Shown here: piece after piece, positions 46,214 through 57,929 of the stretch
Layout: each line of letters begins with the position of its first letter
Numbering within the stretch: position 1 is the first letter of the stretch
Source of the DNA: Teleogryllus oceanicus
Lineage: Eukaryota > Arthropoda > Insecta > Orthoptera > Gryllidae
DNA length: 64,000 nucleotides
Reading direction: 5' to 3'
Assembly (NCBI GenBank): GCA_964035755.1
Contig: CAXIVR010000008.1
Coordinates: forward strand, 29,965,087 to 30,029,086
The notes under the pieces: generated by a model
The model's database searches: none
What the model was told of the DNA's origin: nothing
The model's input: the letters and a program-made list of their open reading frames with translations, nothing else
Program-made: the position numbers and the translations under genes

Positions 46214-49200
46214 CTAAAAACAAATTTTGTATAACTATCTCTAAGCTTCAAAAAAGGGGAAAAAATGTAAATATAAAGACAGTACCTTCATACAAAATGT
46301 AGCTATTATTGGAGGAGGAATCATGCTCTTCATTTTGTAAATGCACAAATTTTGGGATTTGATTGGATGGAACCTTAGGCGAGTTGACGATGAAGAAATT
46401 GTTTCAACACTTGCCACACAAGCATTTACTAAGAAACCACATTTGTTTTCATATAAATTTGTCAAAACAACAGATATTTCTGGTGAAACACCCTCTACAT
46501 CTGAAGTACACATGACTGTACCATATATCTCTATCAGGTTAGCATTCTTACTTCTGATTGCTCTAAACCCAGAATTATGAACAAAATTATTGCCAATCAT
46601 TAGAAGCTAAGCAAATGCAAAATTTCACATTAATATATCATACTTATATGTACTTGTATGCATCTTATTTCTTCTTTAACAGAAAATATCACTTGAGACT
46701 TGCCCTTATATTGCAATGGATTCCAGGCTGGTTGCTGAGAAATATAGATAAAGGTTTACTTCTTTGCAATAGTCAAAGAAAATTGCAATCTATTTCCTTC
46801 ATATTACCTTCACTTTTCCTTTCCAGGAAGTTGACGGAAAGTTCAGAGCAACTGATGGATTACAGGAAATAGGTCTTCCATATGGAAAAGCACAGTTAAC
46901 ATACGTCAGAAATTCCACTCTATCTATTTTTGCCTACAATGCAGAAGAAAAAGTTACAATATATAAAGGACAAGGTAGAATCAACTACCAAGGCAGATAT
47001 TCTATAAATTAGAAAAAACAACAACAAAATTAAACTGCATCTCAAGCTTTCAAATTAACCCTCATTTGCCACCAAGTAGTCTCCCAGCATCAAAATTCAT
47101 ACCAAACATTTGGGGATTGCCCTTGCAGATTTTCCAGTTAAGGTCCCAAATTCAAAGATAGATCCATTCCTCAAGCTTTCAAATGTCCCTCCATCGCTTT
47201 TAAAAGTATCTGGGTTTCAATCAGTACCAAACGATAAGTGCTTGGCTCTTTGTATATTATAATCCATATGACACTTTATAAACTGAAGATGCTTTCAAAA
47301 ACAATAATACAGGATGAATAGTTAATTATTTTACAAGTGAATAAAAGAGACGATTATGTACTAGTTAGTTGATTACTTTTGGGTCTGGTAACCAGTGTAA
47401 AACTACTAATGAGCACAATGGTCTTTTAATTCACGTTATGTCCAATGTTTCATCTTTTCTCATGAAATTTTTAACATTTTGACATATTTTCCAACTGCAT
47501 ATCTACTTGATTAATGTCTTATATAGATATTAGTATTTTATTATTTATTGTATTGGATACGGGACATTCTTTGTCAAAACGGCCAAAAAATATTGAAGGT
47601 TTGGAAATCATGCAAATAATTATATTTTTGGATTCTGCATGATATATCATAAACAAGAAAAATGTTTTGGAACATTATTTTTAATCTAAAAATAATTCAA
47701 TTTTTTAAGAGTTTTTTAAGATTTTAATAAATTTTCAGGGTTTGTTGCATTAAATAATTCCAAACTAAGACCGTATATATAAAGGTTCATTTTTGCTATG
47801 GGAAGTTATGGTTTTGTCACAGGAGAGATTGGCAATATTGTATTTAGCTTTAAGCATATCGATTGAAGTGAAAATGTTTGTCTGTCTGAATTGTTTAAGT
47901 TCATCACCACTGAACTGAGGTGGACAAGGAGGCCTTTCTCTAGAAGTGAATGTTTATTATTGGATAGTGTTGAGCGAGAAACGTTGATTACTTTAGGGTG
48001 GATTGCTGTAAGGTGATGGCAGCCATCGAAAGCCAGGTTTCTAAATAAATACATTAAGTTAATGGAGATGACTTTCATTATTTCTTCAAAGTTTGCTGTC
48101 TGAGAAAAAGTTTGAGACATTTTGAAGAAAATCTTGTGTATATATTTATATTAATGGAACAATTTCACTCAAAATTTAATGAAAATTGATTGATTGGGTT
48201 TTAAAGGGTGTTCAACTACTAAGGTCATTGGCGCCCATGTCAAAGTGCTACAAAAAATCAATTAAAGTTTGTTAAAAGGGTTGCTAGTTGCAACTTTCAG
48301 CTAATTTAAAAATACATATATACCCTAAAAAGAAACCATCCATTACGCATAAAAAATTCAGGTAAACAAGACAGATTTTAAAAACAAATCTGGGGCAGAA
48401 GAATATTTATTGCCCTTGTGTCGAATGTCAAAATTATATATTCCGCTTTCTCTCAAAAAAGCTTTGAGAGCGCGGAATCGTCCATCTCGAGCACCTCTCG
48501 TAGAGTTGCCCAGATACTGTCTTCGTCGACTGCCAACAAATTTCAAACACTGCAGGAGGATGCTCCACACAAAGATCCGCCCTGCATCTATCACGTAGGA
48601 GGAGACTCACGAGCTTACGATACGAAGACGGGTTAAATAACTTCCTCGCGCCTAGAAAGGTCTGGAGCGAGGAACGCCGAAATAAACAGAGTGCTTTGTT
48701 GCACTTAGTTTATAGGTGATATTGTGCCACTCTATTTTGCCACGCTCACAAGATGGATCTCGTTTTAAGAAGCGCTTTCACATCAGACGATGGTACGAAA
48801 GGAATGTCAACACGAAATTGCACTCTCTCCGTCGCAGATTTCGCCGCCCGATCAGCCATCTCGTTTCCCACGATTCCCACATGGCCTGGGACCCAACTTA
48901 GTATCAGGTCATAGTGGTGAGACAAAAGGCGATGGATGAGGTTTTGAACTGATTGCGTCAGGTAGTCTGATGAAGAACGGGAGACAGCTTGTAGTGAGCT
49001 GAGAGAATCAGAACAGAGAACTACTCGGCGCCAACTCGCTGACTCTGATGTATTTTAGGGCTTCAAGGGTACATACATTTTCAGCAGTGAGATGTCATTG
49101 AGATCCTAGCCATTATGATTTGGTGGCTCTGATGCAGTAAAACTACATGCCACTGTGCCCATTGCGATGAACCATCTGTGTATAAGGGTGCATGATCTGG

Positions 49201-52200
49201 ATAGGCTATCCTCATGTCCTGAAAATGCATCCCCTAGTAAACAAGAGGCTAGTCGTTTGTTGGAAAGCTTGGATAGTCTGAGATCAATATTCGGACGGAG
49301 GAGTTTCCAAGGGAATAAATTGACTTGGGGGTTTCACAGGGGTAGGAAGATCAACGTGAGTCGCATAAAGATTTCGCAATCGAATACCTGGAGGGTGAGG
49401 CAGCGATGTTCGAAGAGAATATAGGATGTTTCATGCTTAGGATGGGTAATTATTTGGCGACAAAGGATGATTAGGAAGTCCTGATACTTTGGCACCGTAA
49501 TATGCTAATAAGATATCCCGCCTTCTTTTTAAGGAGGGCTCACCAGCCTCGGCAAGAAGGCACTCAATTCGGCTGGTGCGATACGCACCAGTTGACAGAC
49601 GGATGCCAGCGTGGTGTATACTATTGATGGGTCGCTGAGTGGAGGGAGCTGCCGAGCCATACACTTCACTACCGTAATCCAAAACTGAGCGGATGGTGAC
49701 CTGCTCATAACCGCAATAGGGTAGTGCGGTCGGCACCCCCGTAGTGCCATTTGGCATTTGAAGAAGATTAGGGGAGACACATCTGGTTTGTAGTCCACGG
49801 ATATGAGCACGCCACGTGGTGACTTGTCAAAAAGTGAGCTGGGAATCTGGCAGACTCCGCGAATGGAAGTGATTTCCTCTGGGTAAAGGACTGGGTTAAC
49901 ATTGCAAATGATATATCCTACAAATGCAAACCGATACATTTAGTGGCAGAAAAATTAAAACCTGTTGTTGTGCTCCATTTATGGAGCTTGTTCAGCACTA
50001 TTTGGAGTTGCCTCTGGATCACAACGATGCCTTTACAGGACCACGCGCAGTCGACGCTATACCATTGATGGCGATGGCAAACAGAAGTGACTAAGGACTG
50101 ATCCTTAGGAATACCATTTACAAGAGGGTGACGACGGGAAAGCCTGTCACCCACACGAACACGGAAGGATCTGTTTGAAAGGACGTTTTGGAGGAATAGA
50201 GGGAGCTTCCCCCTAAATCCCCAAGAGGGTTTGCAGAATGCCGTGCCTCCAAGTGGTATCGTAGGCCTTTACTATATCGAATAATATTGCCACAAGATGT
50301 TGTCTCAAGACGAACGATGTAGAAACGGCTGTTGCCAGCGAAATGAGATGGTCCAAGGTTGACCGGTTTCTTCTAAAACCGCTTTGGATTGGTGTCAACA
50401 AATGTTTGTACTCCAAGGTCCAGACCAGCCGCTGATTCACCATGCGTTCCAGTACTTTACATACACAACTTGTGAGGAAAATAGGTCGATAACTAGATGG
50501 AAGTGATCGATCTTTCCCTTCCTTGGGAACTGGCACGATTCACTTCTCGCCAAAAGGTAGGGATGGTGTGCGCTTCCCAGATCCAGTTACAGAGTCGGAG
50601 AAGAAATTGCGTGGCTGTTTCGGGAAGATGTTGCAGCATTAAATTGTGAATTTCGTCTGGACCTGGTGTGGTACTTTTCGCAAGCATCAGAGCAGAGCGC
50701 ATTTCATACATTGAGAAACGAGTATTGTAATCATTTGCTCGGGTCGAAAAATCCAAAGTGCGGTTTTCATTCTTTCTTTTAAGCAAGACGAAGTTGGGAA
50801 CATGGTTGCCGAACTTGACATACTTTTTCTACATAGTGAGAGCCAGTAAGTTCCTCTACAATAGCATCCTCGAGCTGTGATCATTTTAAGAAGACAACTA
50901 AGTTTAGAATTATTAAAGTTAAAGGTATCCTTTGATTTGACGCACCTTCCCATACAGACGTGGTGGCGTATGGCAATTCAGAGAGCAGACGTATGCTCTC
51001 CATGATGCATTTTTACTTTCTAAAATGGTTCTTCTCGCCTTTGCTCTGCACCTCTTATAGTCAATTCCCCTCTTCATTAATCTAGGAATTTTAGCATTAC
51101 CGTGTCTTTTTATTTACGAATCAGTGGTTTTGGTCAAAAATGACTTGCTTAAGGGCGGGAAATATTTTCAGAAAATGCCGAAGTCTATTACTATAACACT
51201 CGACGTAGAAATCATATTCATCAGGTCACAGTATCAACAGCTCATTACAAAAAATTCACATACAATACATGTACATTATTTTACAACACATTGGCAGATG
51301 ATATTAAAGGATTAAATTCTATAGAAAAGTTGAAATTCCAAGTGAAATCGTTTCAGCTGCATATCTGTTTCTATACAACTAGAGACTATACTGAGCATCA
51401 CAAGAAAAGTAACAGTAATTTTAACAATGATACATAATGCATTATTTACCATTTGGACTGTATAAATGAGTATAAACAACCTGTAACAACTATTGTACTA
51501 CAGCTTCCGGGTCAATAACCCCCATCTCGATCAGGTTTTTCGTCCAGTTTCCCTGATCCATTGAGCAAATGCTGAGATGGCCCCTTGTTTTGCTTCTGGA
51601 CATAAATGTAACTTCATTTTCTGTGCACGTCTTCTAGAATTCAGTGGGAAATACAATTATTCAAGCGATCGTTTCCGTATTTGTCACAATGGAAGTATTA
51701 TTCGAAGCACAACATGATAAGAATAAAATTTATTGTTATTTATCCTTAAAATAGATTTTATTATGGGAGTGTTTTTTCCTTCCAAAATTTAAGTAGTATA
51801 TATGACAATGTAGGGATCACAGAATTTTGAAAATGTTACATAATTCTTTTCCCTTGTACGTCATTATAGTTTCAACTGTTTTTTGACGTAAAATAAATAA
51901 ATAAAGAAATAAGTGTACACAAATGGTTCCAATCTTATTTACAGAATAGAAAACAAAAAGTTAAATTTAAGAATGTAATATCTGATGAAATATTAACTGA
52001 AAATGGAATTCCACAAGGCTCAGTGTTAGGACCTGTTTTATTTATTCTATATATCAATGATATTAAAAGCTTTCTAAATAAAATTTGTCAATTGAATTGC
52101 AAGGTACAATTATTTGCTGATGACACAATGGTTTATGTAGAGAAAGTTCAAAAGATGTGGAAAACAAATTACAGCAAGGTAGAGAAAAATGCCTTTACCT

Positions 52201-54954
52201 GAACAAGTTGATATTGAACATTGAAAAAACTAAATTTATGATCATACATAATGAGAGAAAATTTTCTCAGAGAAATATAAAAATTGTAAATTCAATGTAG
52301 AAATTAAACAAGTAAATGAAATTAAATACTTAGGAGTTAAAATTGATAAAAAAAAATTAATTTTTTAAAGCCATGTTCAGCATATAATTAAAAAAACTGG
52401 AAAGAAAATTAATTTCATGGGTGGATTAGGCAATTTTGTAAATCTATTTACTAGAGTACTAATTTATAAAACACTGATAGCTCCACACTTAGAATATTGT
52501 TCAACTCTAATGATAGGATTAGATAAAGAACAAATTAATAAGCTTCAAGTGCAACAAAATAGAGCAATGTGGATAATTGTAAAATGTGATAGATATACTA
52601 ACTGTAATTTGATGAGAGACATGTTACAATTTTTATCAGTTGAACAGAGAATAACTTTAAATGTAATTATGTTTATATATAAGCTAGAGCACAATAATTT
52701 ACTGAAATGTTTCAGGGAGAAAATTAAATATGTTTCAGACATTCATGATATAAACACAGGGCAAAAAAATCAATTATATATTCAGGTTAGAAGAACAGTA
52801 CGTGCCCAAAAAAGTATATTTTATAAAGGATTACAAATTTACAATACAATGCCAGAAAATATCAAAAAAGAAAAAACTTTAAAAGACTGGCATCAATTTT
52901 CTGTAAAACATACAGTAGTTAACAAATTTGTGTTTAAATCTACATAATGATAGTTGATCTGTGCCTGTATTATTTGTGTATTGTTTGTATTATCTCTCAT
53001 GCTCTCTCTCTCTCTGAGGTAAGACTACACAGGAAAACTTGTGAAAAGGTTGTCAAAATAAAAATGAAGTGGAAGTTTTTGAACTTCAGTTGTCATTGTG
53101 TCAACCATACTTATCAAAGTGCACCTTTTTTCAAAGTGCCGATTTTCCAAAGTACTTTTCATATGTTTCATTGGATTAAATAGATTTGCCCTGATACATT
53201 TCAAAATCAATAAGGTACCCACTTGGTGCACACAAACTCCACAATTTGTACCCAAATCAAATGGGTTTTCCACATATAAATTGCTTATTTAGACCTATCT
53301 AATCTATCTAAAATAAAAGTATGTAAAAACACAGAAATTGAAAGCGGTAATAATAATAAAATGATTTTGTTAGATGAGTATTGTTGATACAATTGATATG
53401 GTTGGTGCCTAGCGTGTTCATATGGACACTGACATTTTGATGCTAATATTTCATTTATGCTAACCTTACATTCAAAATACGAATATATACATTAAACAAC
53501 GTTTTATGGGTATTTGAAATCATTAATCATTGTCTGGATTATTCACAGAAAAGAGGAAACAAAATACTTACAATAAAGGGATGTCCATGTTATCGCTCTA
53601 TGCAATCTTCAGAAGATGCCAGCGCAACAACTGATAAATCAACTATAAGAGGAACTTTGATCTATAATTAAATGAAAAAGTTCCCACAATCGTGTCCATA
53701 TGGACACTATGGGCACTAATGGGTTAAAGCAAACATTTGCAGCAACTAATAACTTATAATTATTTTTGATATTTCTGTTCTCTGGGTTTGGTTCTGTAGC
53801 TCAGAAAATGTGAGTAGATTTTACTTCTCCGCATACCTAATATTGTAGTTTTAATATTTTTGACTACAATAAATCAAATCAAACTTCTGTACCTAAAAAG
53901 AATCCAATAAAGGAAATACATATTTCCTTGACTTCAACAGAAATGATTCATACTTAGCTAAATAAATTATGAAGTAAAGATATTCATATATAAAATATCA
54001 GATAACCTGTGACGTGAAGCAGTTATCCACATGTTGTGATAGACCATTTTAGAGCTTCAAGGCATGTTGTTACACTTGCCCTACAATCAATGCATACAAT
54101 CACTTAATAAGTACTAAATATATTTCTTTTAATAAAAAACTTTCTTTCAAGACACTCACATAAAAGCTAGTTTTATGCTGCCAGATTGCTGATTTATTTT
54201 AAAATTTTCCTCAAAAGTTACAGCACAATAAATTAATTTCTGATGTTGGATTTTATAACAGGCCATAAAATCCCAAAATCTATTTTTCAACTGAAATGTA
54301 GTTTGAGAATTCTTTCTCCCACAATTATCACGCTCTTCCACAAAGCTACCTGTTGTTGAAATAACTTGAGAGATATGTTTTATGTATAAACAGTTACTTA
54401 TGTATTTACAATGTGTAACACTAGACAATACCTCCATTCTTAATTCCAGTCTCAGTGAATAAAAGTTTCACAAATTCTCTCTCTGAAGGAATTTTCACAT
54501 AGAATTGTCCAAACCTTGACTTGCACCGCACTTCAACACTAGGAAAATACCTTCAGGAAAAACAAGAATGAGAAAAAATATTATGAAGTGAAAGAGACAG
54601 ACAAAAGAGACATTCATTTCTGATTATCCCATTTGGTGATGCCTCCTTTAGTATTTTTATTTCTAAAAAATTGCAACTTGCTGTCTCTTTTGATTTGCAT
54701 TACGTACTCAAAACAGACAGCAAGTTGCTCTTAGGAATAACGACAGCAAAAGAAAACAATGTAGTGCACAAGAATAAAAACAGAAACAAATTGCGACCCC
54801 GACTGAGGCGGATTCTTTTGTTTATGTTTTCCGAACACCTGAACGTTTGCTTTAAATATAGCAAATGAGACAATAAAAAAATTATCTCATTACTTGCAAA
54901 ATATTGGAATCTGCATCTTTTGATGAGTATGACATAAATAGCTCGAATGCTCAT
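45860..54954 (-). CDS. AP5M1: AP-5 adaptor complex subunit mu (AP5M1 orthologue), multi-exon gene, partial
   Basis: Seven minus-strand exons, listed separately, encode in order segments colinear with human AP5M1 (490 residues): the MSIRAIYVI start; a KYFPSVEVR-like region (human RRYPTVEKR); SFVEERDNCGR (human DFVESRDSCSR); the QPAW...YKGKSQV start of the mu-homology domain; YGTVMCTSDVEGVSPEISV; and SLVVASENKLIWNIG. AP5M1 is the cargo-side medium subunit of AP-5, which acts with SPG11/SPG15 on late endosomes and lysosomes. AP-5 is absent from Drosophila but kept in some other insects. The exon for roughly human residues 125-170 and the C-terminal exon were not found. Introns hold LINE and piggyBac remnants in both orientations, all outside exons. 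Confidence 0.88.
46286..46562 (-). CDS. AP5M1: AP5M1 exon (mu-homology domain, middle)
   Basis: The acceptor is CTGGGTTTAG, with an alternative two bases further in. The donor is GTACTG at 46285. It contains IYGTVMCTSDVEGVSPEISV and ends PPPIIATFCMK, matching human VVGTVTCKCDLEGIMPNVTI and PPILGFYQMK. Confidence 0.9.
46644..46734 (-). CDS. AP5M1: AP5M1 exon (start of mu-homology domain)
   Basis: The acceptor is ATCTATATTTCTCAG. It reads QPAWNPLQYKGKSQVIFSV, strikingly like human QPAWKTGTYKGKPQVSISI. Two donors are possible, GTACAT after 46654 or GTATGA after 46644. The second keeps phase with the next exon if that exon starts at 46560. Confidence 0.8.
46808..46933 (-). CDS. AP5M1: AP5M1 exon (CAFPYG region)
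   Basis: The acceptor is TTTTCTTCTGCATTGTAG and the donor GTAATA. It is 42 codons in phase 0 and contains LTYVNCAFPYGRPISCNP, matching human LLLQACPFGTLLDANLQ. The opposite strand of the same stretch also looks exon-like, but homology decides for the minus strand. Confidence 0.75.
48358..50960 (-). pseudogene. LINE ORF2 with reverse transcriptase and RNase H (I-superfamily-like), decayed
   Basis: Minus-strand blocks in order: YEMRSALMLAKSTTPGPDEI (50690-50750); PKEGKDRSLPSSYRPIFLTS with CVCKVLERM (50440-50530); IQSGFRRNRSTLDHL (50350-50400); AILFDIVKAYDTTW with the catalytic Asp (about 50255-50300); fingers-palm remnants around 49930-50150; and RNase H C-terminus LSWVPGHVGIVGNEMADRAA (about 48830-48900). 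An RNase H after RT is characteristic of the I group of LINEs. Stops and frameshifts are frequent. The element lies in an AP5M1 intron, same strand as the gene. The 5' endonuclease part is missing. Confidence 0.85.
51120..51430 (+). pseudogene. LINE ORF2 C-terminal fragment
   Basis: An alternative frame reads FYNTLADDIKGLNSIEKLKFQVKSF, the tail motif (YN-LP-DIK ... F---LK-F) common at the C-terminus of CR1-type ORF2. It resembles the end of the element at 51905-52950 and may be a second, older copy. Confidence 0.5.
51905..52950 (+). pseudogene. CR1-like LINE ORF2, 3' half of reverse transcriptase
   Basis: WFQSYLQNRKQKVKF leads to IPQGSVLGPVLFILYIND and the catalytic QLFADDTMVYVE (near 52110), then after frameshifts EIKYLGVKI and an intact 176-codon frame (52417-52947). 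That frame reads YKTLIAPHLEYCSTL, QVQQNRAMWIIVKCDRYT and FYKGLQIYNTMPENIK. This block order is that of CR1/L2-group LINEs. It lies antisense in an AP5M1 intron and is 5' truncated, as is usual for LINE insertions. At least two frameshifts occur before 52417. Confidence 0.85.
53003..53290 (-). pseudogene. piggyBac transposase fragment (PGBD core)
   Basis: The frame ending LPLHFYFDNLFTSFPV matches the piggyBac H-YFDNFFTS-PLL block containing a catalytic-core Asp. In another frame the upstream sequence gives GYLIDFEMYQGK, the usual GYL--F--Y-GK block. Frameshifts separate the blocks, so the fragment is inactive. It lies in an AP5M1 intron. Confidence 0.7.
53396..53727. mobile_element. Short piggyBac-type MITE
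   Basis: Both ends carry GTGTYCATATGGACAC (53417-53432 and 53694-53709). The right edge reads GGGTTAA, i.e. an inverted CCC next to TTAA (53724-53727), the piggyBac target. The left TTAA is mutated. There is no ORF inside. Confidence 0.5.
53728..54158. other. AP5M1 intron, no further feature
   Basis: AT-rich. The expected missing exon was not recognised here. Confidence 0.4.
54160..54349 (-). CDS. AP5M1: AP5M1 exon 3
   Basis: The acceptor is ATTTCAACAACAG and the donor GTGAGT. It reads GSFVEERDNCGRKNS, then WDFMACYKIQHQKLIYCAV, comparable to human DFVESRDSCSR ... MIYACV. The exon ends with two bases left for the missing next exon. Confidence 0.8.
54432..54550 (-). CDS. AP5M1: AP5M1 exon 2
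   Basis: The acceptor is TTGTTTTTCCTGAAG and the donor GTATTG. It is open as YFPSVEVRCKSRFGQFYVK and continues FVKLLFTETGIKNG, matching the human YPTVEKR ... FLKALLFE order. The phase with exon 3 is consistent (Gly codon split). Confidence 0.8.
54894..54954 (-). CDS. AP5M1: AP5M1 exon 1 (start codon)
   Basis: ATG at 54954-54952, reading MSIRAIYVILIKRCRFQYFA, resembles the human start MAQRAVWLI. The donor GTAATG is at 54893. With the acceptor at 54551 the phase is off by one base (1 nt left over where 2 are needed), so either an indel exists or the true boundary differs. The start is chosen by similarity, although an upstream in-frame Met lies at 55014. Confidence 0.6.
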
Positions 54955-55149
54955 TTTAGTTTTCGGAGAGAGAAAATTATAAATTATAATTGCTAAACAA
55001 TTCAGACTAAACAATACAATACGACCAGTATCCTGAAATTTATCTTGCTTTATTCACTTGGTACATCACCTGACACATAGACACATAGAGTAAATATGTA
55101 CCTGTAGTCCATGGCAGAGTATACTTCAGAGAGTATACTAATGGAGACG

Positions 55150-55330
55150 GCACTCAATGTTAATCCCAACGCTCTTATTCAAATTTCTAATTTTCATGGA
55201 GGAAGCAGCCATCTCGGCCCCCGATTACAGACCAATAGCGTCAGCGCGTTCTACCAGTAGGTGGCGCGTAATGACGACCGGGACATTTAAAATGAAGTTT
55301 TCAAAATGGCGTCAAATGAATACATTATTT
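55150..55330 (-). promoter_or_regulatory. Candidate AP5M1 promoter
   Basis: A GC-richer island lies 200-370 bp upstream of the AP5M1 start. It contains a CCAAT box (ACCAATAGCG, 55231-55240), a CTCF-like CCAGTAGGTGGCGC (55254-55267) and ATGGCG/GCCATCT motifs that resemble YY1 sites, and has no TATA box. The local CpG density is higher than in the flanks. A bidirectional promoter is possible, but no plus-strand gene was recognised. Confidence 0.45.
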
Positions 55331-55399
55331 TTATGTAAAATACGCTACGCAATTAAGAAGACTAAAATATTAGGATTTGGAATCCTAAGTCACTGAATG

Positions 55400-56689
55400 G
55401 AATTATTGTCCGGGGAGTGCAAAATAAAAAGTTATTTTATAGACACTGTTTATTTATAAATTATGTAAATATAGTCGTAAACAATATGAACTGCTTAATT
55501 CAATTTTTTACAAAATAAAAGTAAGCAAATAATACTTGCAGATTATTTTAATTTGCCATTGACTAAATATTGAAACCATGAATTTAGAAAATAATATAAT
55601 TAGTGACCATTACTTCTTTAATATTGCATCATTATTAAAATGACATTCCAGCTATCAACACCTGTCAAATTTCAGCCTATTATCAAAATTGCTACTAAGG
55701 TACAATACAAATGAATAATATTGATAAGTTTTATAAATAAACAGGAAACTTGCATCTGCACAAACAGTCACAAAATCTGTTTTTTTGCTTGCTTTCTTCA
55801 AAAAGCAATATTACACTTTAAACTGCATTACAAGAACGTGTTTTCACCTCCTACCTAGTACAAGTGATGAACAAGTAAAAAAAATACATGATTCTACTTC
55901 AACTTCATTAATCTCAAAGCAGAGTTTTGGACTTAGTAGGTTTCACTAATATTCCGATATCGCAGGCTACATATTTGTCAAAAAGCATGGCTAGTTGCTC
56001 AATGGATCGTGGATGAAAATCCAGGAGTCGATAATATATCCAGAATTACTCAACATTTGATACAGGTATTTAGGGCGGTTTTCAATTACTAAAAAATATT
56101 TTCCTTTCCCAATCATGTTATGTGACTACTTGCACACAATTTCTGCAAAATAATATAACTAAATAGAAAGCACTTATCATACTCAAGTTATAACCAGCAG
56201 ACATCTCAAGAACCATCAGAAATATGTTTAGAAATAGCTAATGCTTCCTGGTAAAATGCCAAACTCTTACACAAAGACATACATAGTTCACAGGGTGGAT
56301 AGTGGGCCAAAAAACCTGAGATTAAAATTGCTGCAACAGAAACACCAAATGATTATCCTCAAAATATAATTTTTATTTATTAAATTGAATCTCAAAACTT
56401 TAATTTGGTACATGTCTCCAAGCAAGTGGTCCTGCAGTTTGGTTACTAAATTACATATAGTAACTGGAAGTGCTACAGAAAGACTTTCTCAATTCGTTCT
56501 AATTTCCTTTACAGTGGACCGGCTCTATGATCTTCCCTCATCCTCTTGCCAGCTGGCATCTATCACCGCCAAATACATTTTTTTGCCATTTTTCTCGACT
56601 CTTCGATTACCAAATAAGTAGAACCGAAATATTATTTTAAGAGTATTAAAAAGGCTAAAACCTTGTCTCAAATAGCAATTTCATTGACA
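55400..56689. other. No recognised gene
   Basis: AT-rich. Short frames have no motifs on either strand. Confidence 0.5.
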
Positions 56690-57760
56690 AATTTGAAGTC
56701 GTTTAAAAAAAATGGCGTTAAGCGTTACTGTAAGTGCAAAATTAGGCTCTTTTTCTCTGGAATCTGATTGAGTTTTCGAAAAACTTCATTTGAAGTAATT
56801 TGAAGAACTTCCACTCAAAAATTCAAAATATATCCATTGAAATGTGCATATTACTGGCATGAGATATTGAAAGAAAAAACAACAAAACATTTGTGCAATT
56901 TTGGGAAAACAAAAAATACTAAAATAGACATTACATTATATTATATTAAACAGTACCATTACCACTATTCGTTGAAATAGTTTAAAGAAAGTGAAACCAA
57001 CTTTGAGAAAATGGTGTTTGAAGCTTTTCTGAAAATGGGTAATTTTGGGCTCATTTCAACAAAAGATTTTGAGTTTTCGAGAAAATTTACTAACATTATT
57101 TAAAGCACATGTACTCATATTATAATACCGTGCAGAAAAAAAAATTGGAGCCGTTTTCGAGAAAATCTTCTTTTTGTTATTTTTTAAAATTCCAAATAGT
57201 TCACCCACAATTGCACAAAAACTACTAATATTTACAAAACAATCTTCACACCTTAAATGCAGAAACTCTTATGCACATCAGAATTTAATTCGAAGAAAAA
57301 GTCTATCTTCCAATATTGTAATTGTAAGTTGACGATAAAAACGCACACTTTACAATTTCTGAAAATTCAGAGTTAATCTTGAAAATCGGACCTTTGCCGC
57401 AGCATAAGTATTTTACTCTGTTCTTACAAAGAAATTAAAACAAAAATTTGGGCCATTTTTTTGAGAAAATTCTGAATCATTTCTTGGCTTCATATAAGTT
57501 CCCCCAAGAAACTAAGGAAGTTTTAAAAATTTCAAATATCTATTAGATACTATATTGACAGGGGTTTCTTCCAATTTGAAAAAATTCTGCATGGATTATA
57601 GGCGCTATGTTTGTTCACATACTACAGACGTTTTGCTTCCAATTGGTTTTTCGGCATCAAGATCCCACAAAACCGAGATTCTGACTACACCACGTCTTAC
57701 AGGATTTTTTCTCTTCATTTAGCAACCGAGAACTCAGGAGAAATGTTGTCCACTACATGC
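56690..57760 (+). repeat. Dispersed unclassified repeat, long copy or two joined copies
   Basis: Blocks include GAAAATGGTGTTTGAAGC, TTGGAGCCGTTTTCGAGAAAA (57150), TTTGGGCCATTTTTTTGAG (57448), TTCGGCATCAAGATCCCAC (57650) and GATTCTGACTACACCACG (57678). The last blocks align with 17390-17475. The opening aligns with 28480-28560. Confidence 0.65.
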
Positions 57761-57842
57761 AGAGCAGATCCTGCAAAAGAAATAAGGATGTTTAATTAAA
57801 TTAAAAAAGAAAAAAGTTTTCTTATTACACCTTCTAGTTGCT

Positions 57843-57869
57843 AACAACAACAACAACAACAACAACAAC

Positions 57870-57905
<36 letters not shown>

Positions 57906-57906
57906 T
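57843..57906. repeat. (AAC)n (AAT)n compound microsatellite
   Basis: About nine AAC units followed by about eleven AAT units. Confidence 0.95.
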
Positions 57907-57929
57907 ATAATAAGAATAGAAACGTACAC

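Noticed and set aside
46828..47010. Plus-strand exon-like frame starting EVDGKFRATDGLQEIGLPYG after a good pyrimidine tract and AG
   Set aside because: The reverse strand of the same stretch has its own acceptor and donor, and its translation (NCAFPYGRP) is colinear with AP5M1 between recognised exons. The plus-strand reading is a shadow.
47806..48120. 104-codon minus-strand ORF as the missing AP5M1 exon
   Set aside because: Its sequence shows no similarity to the expected AP5M1 segment and lacks convincing splice sites.
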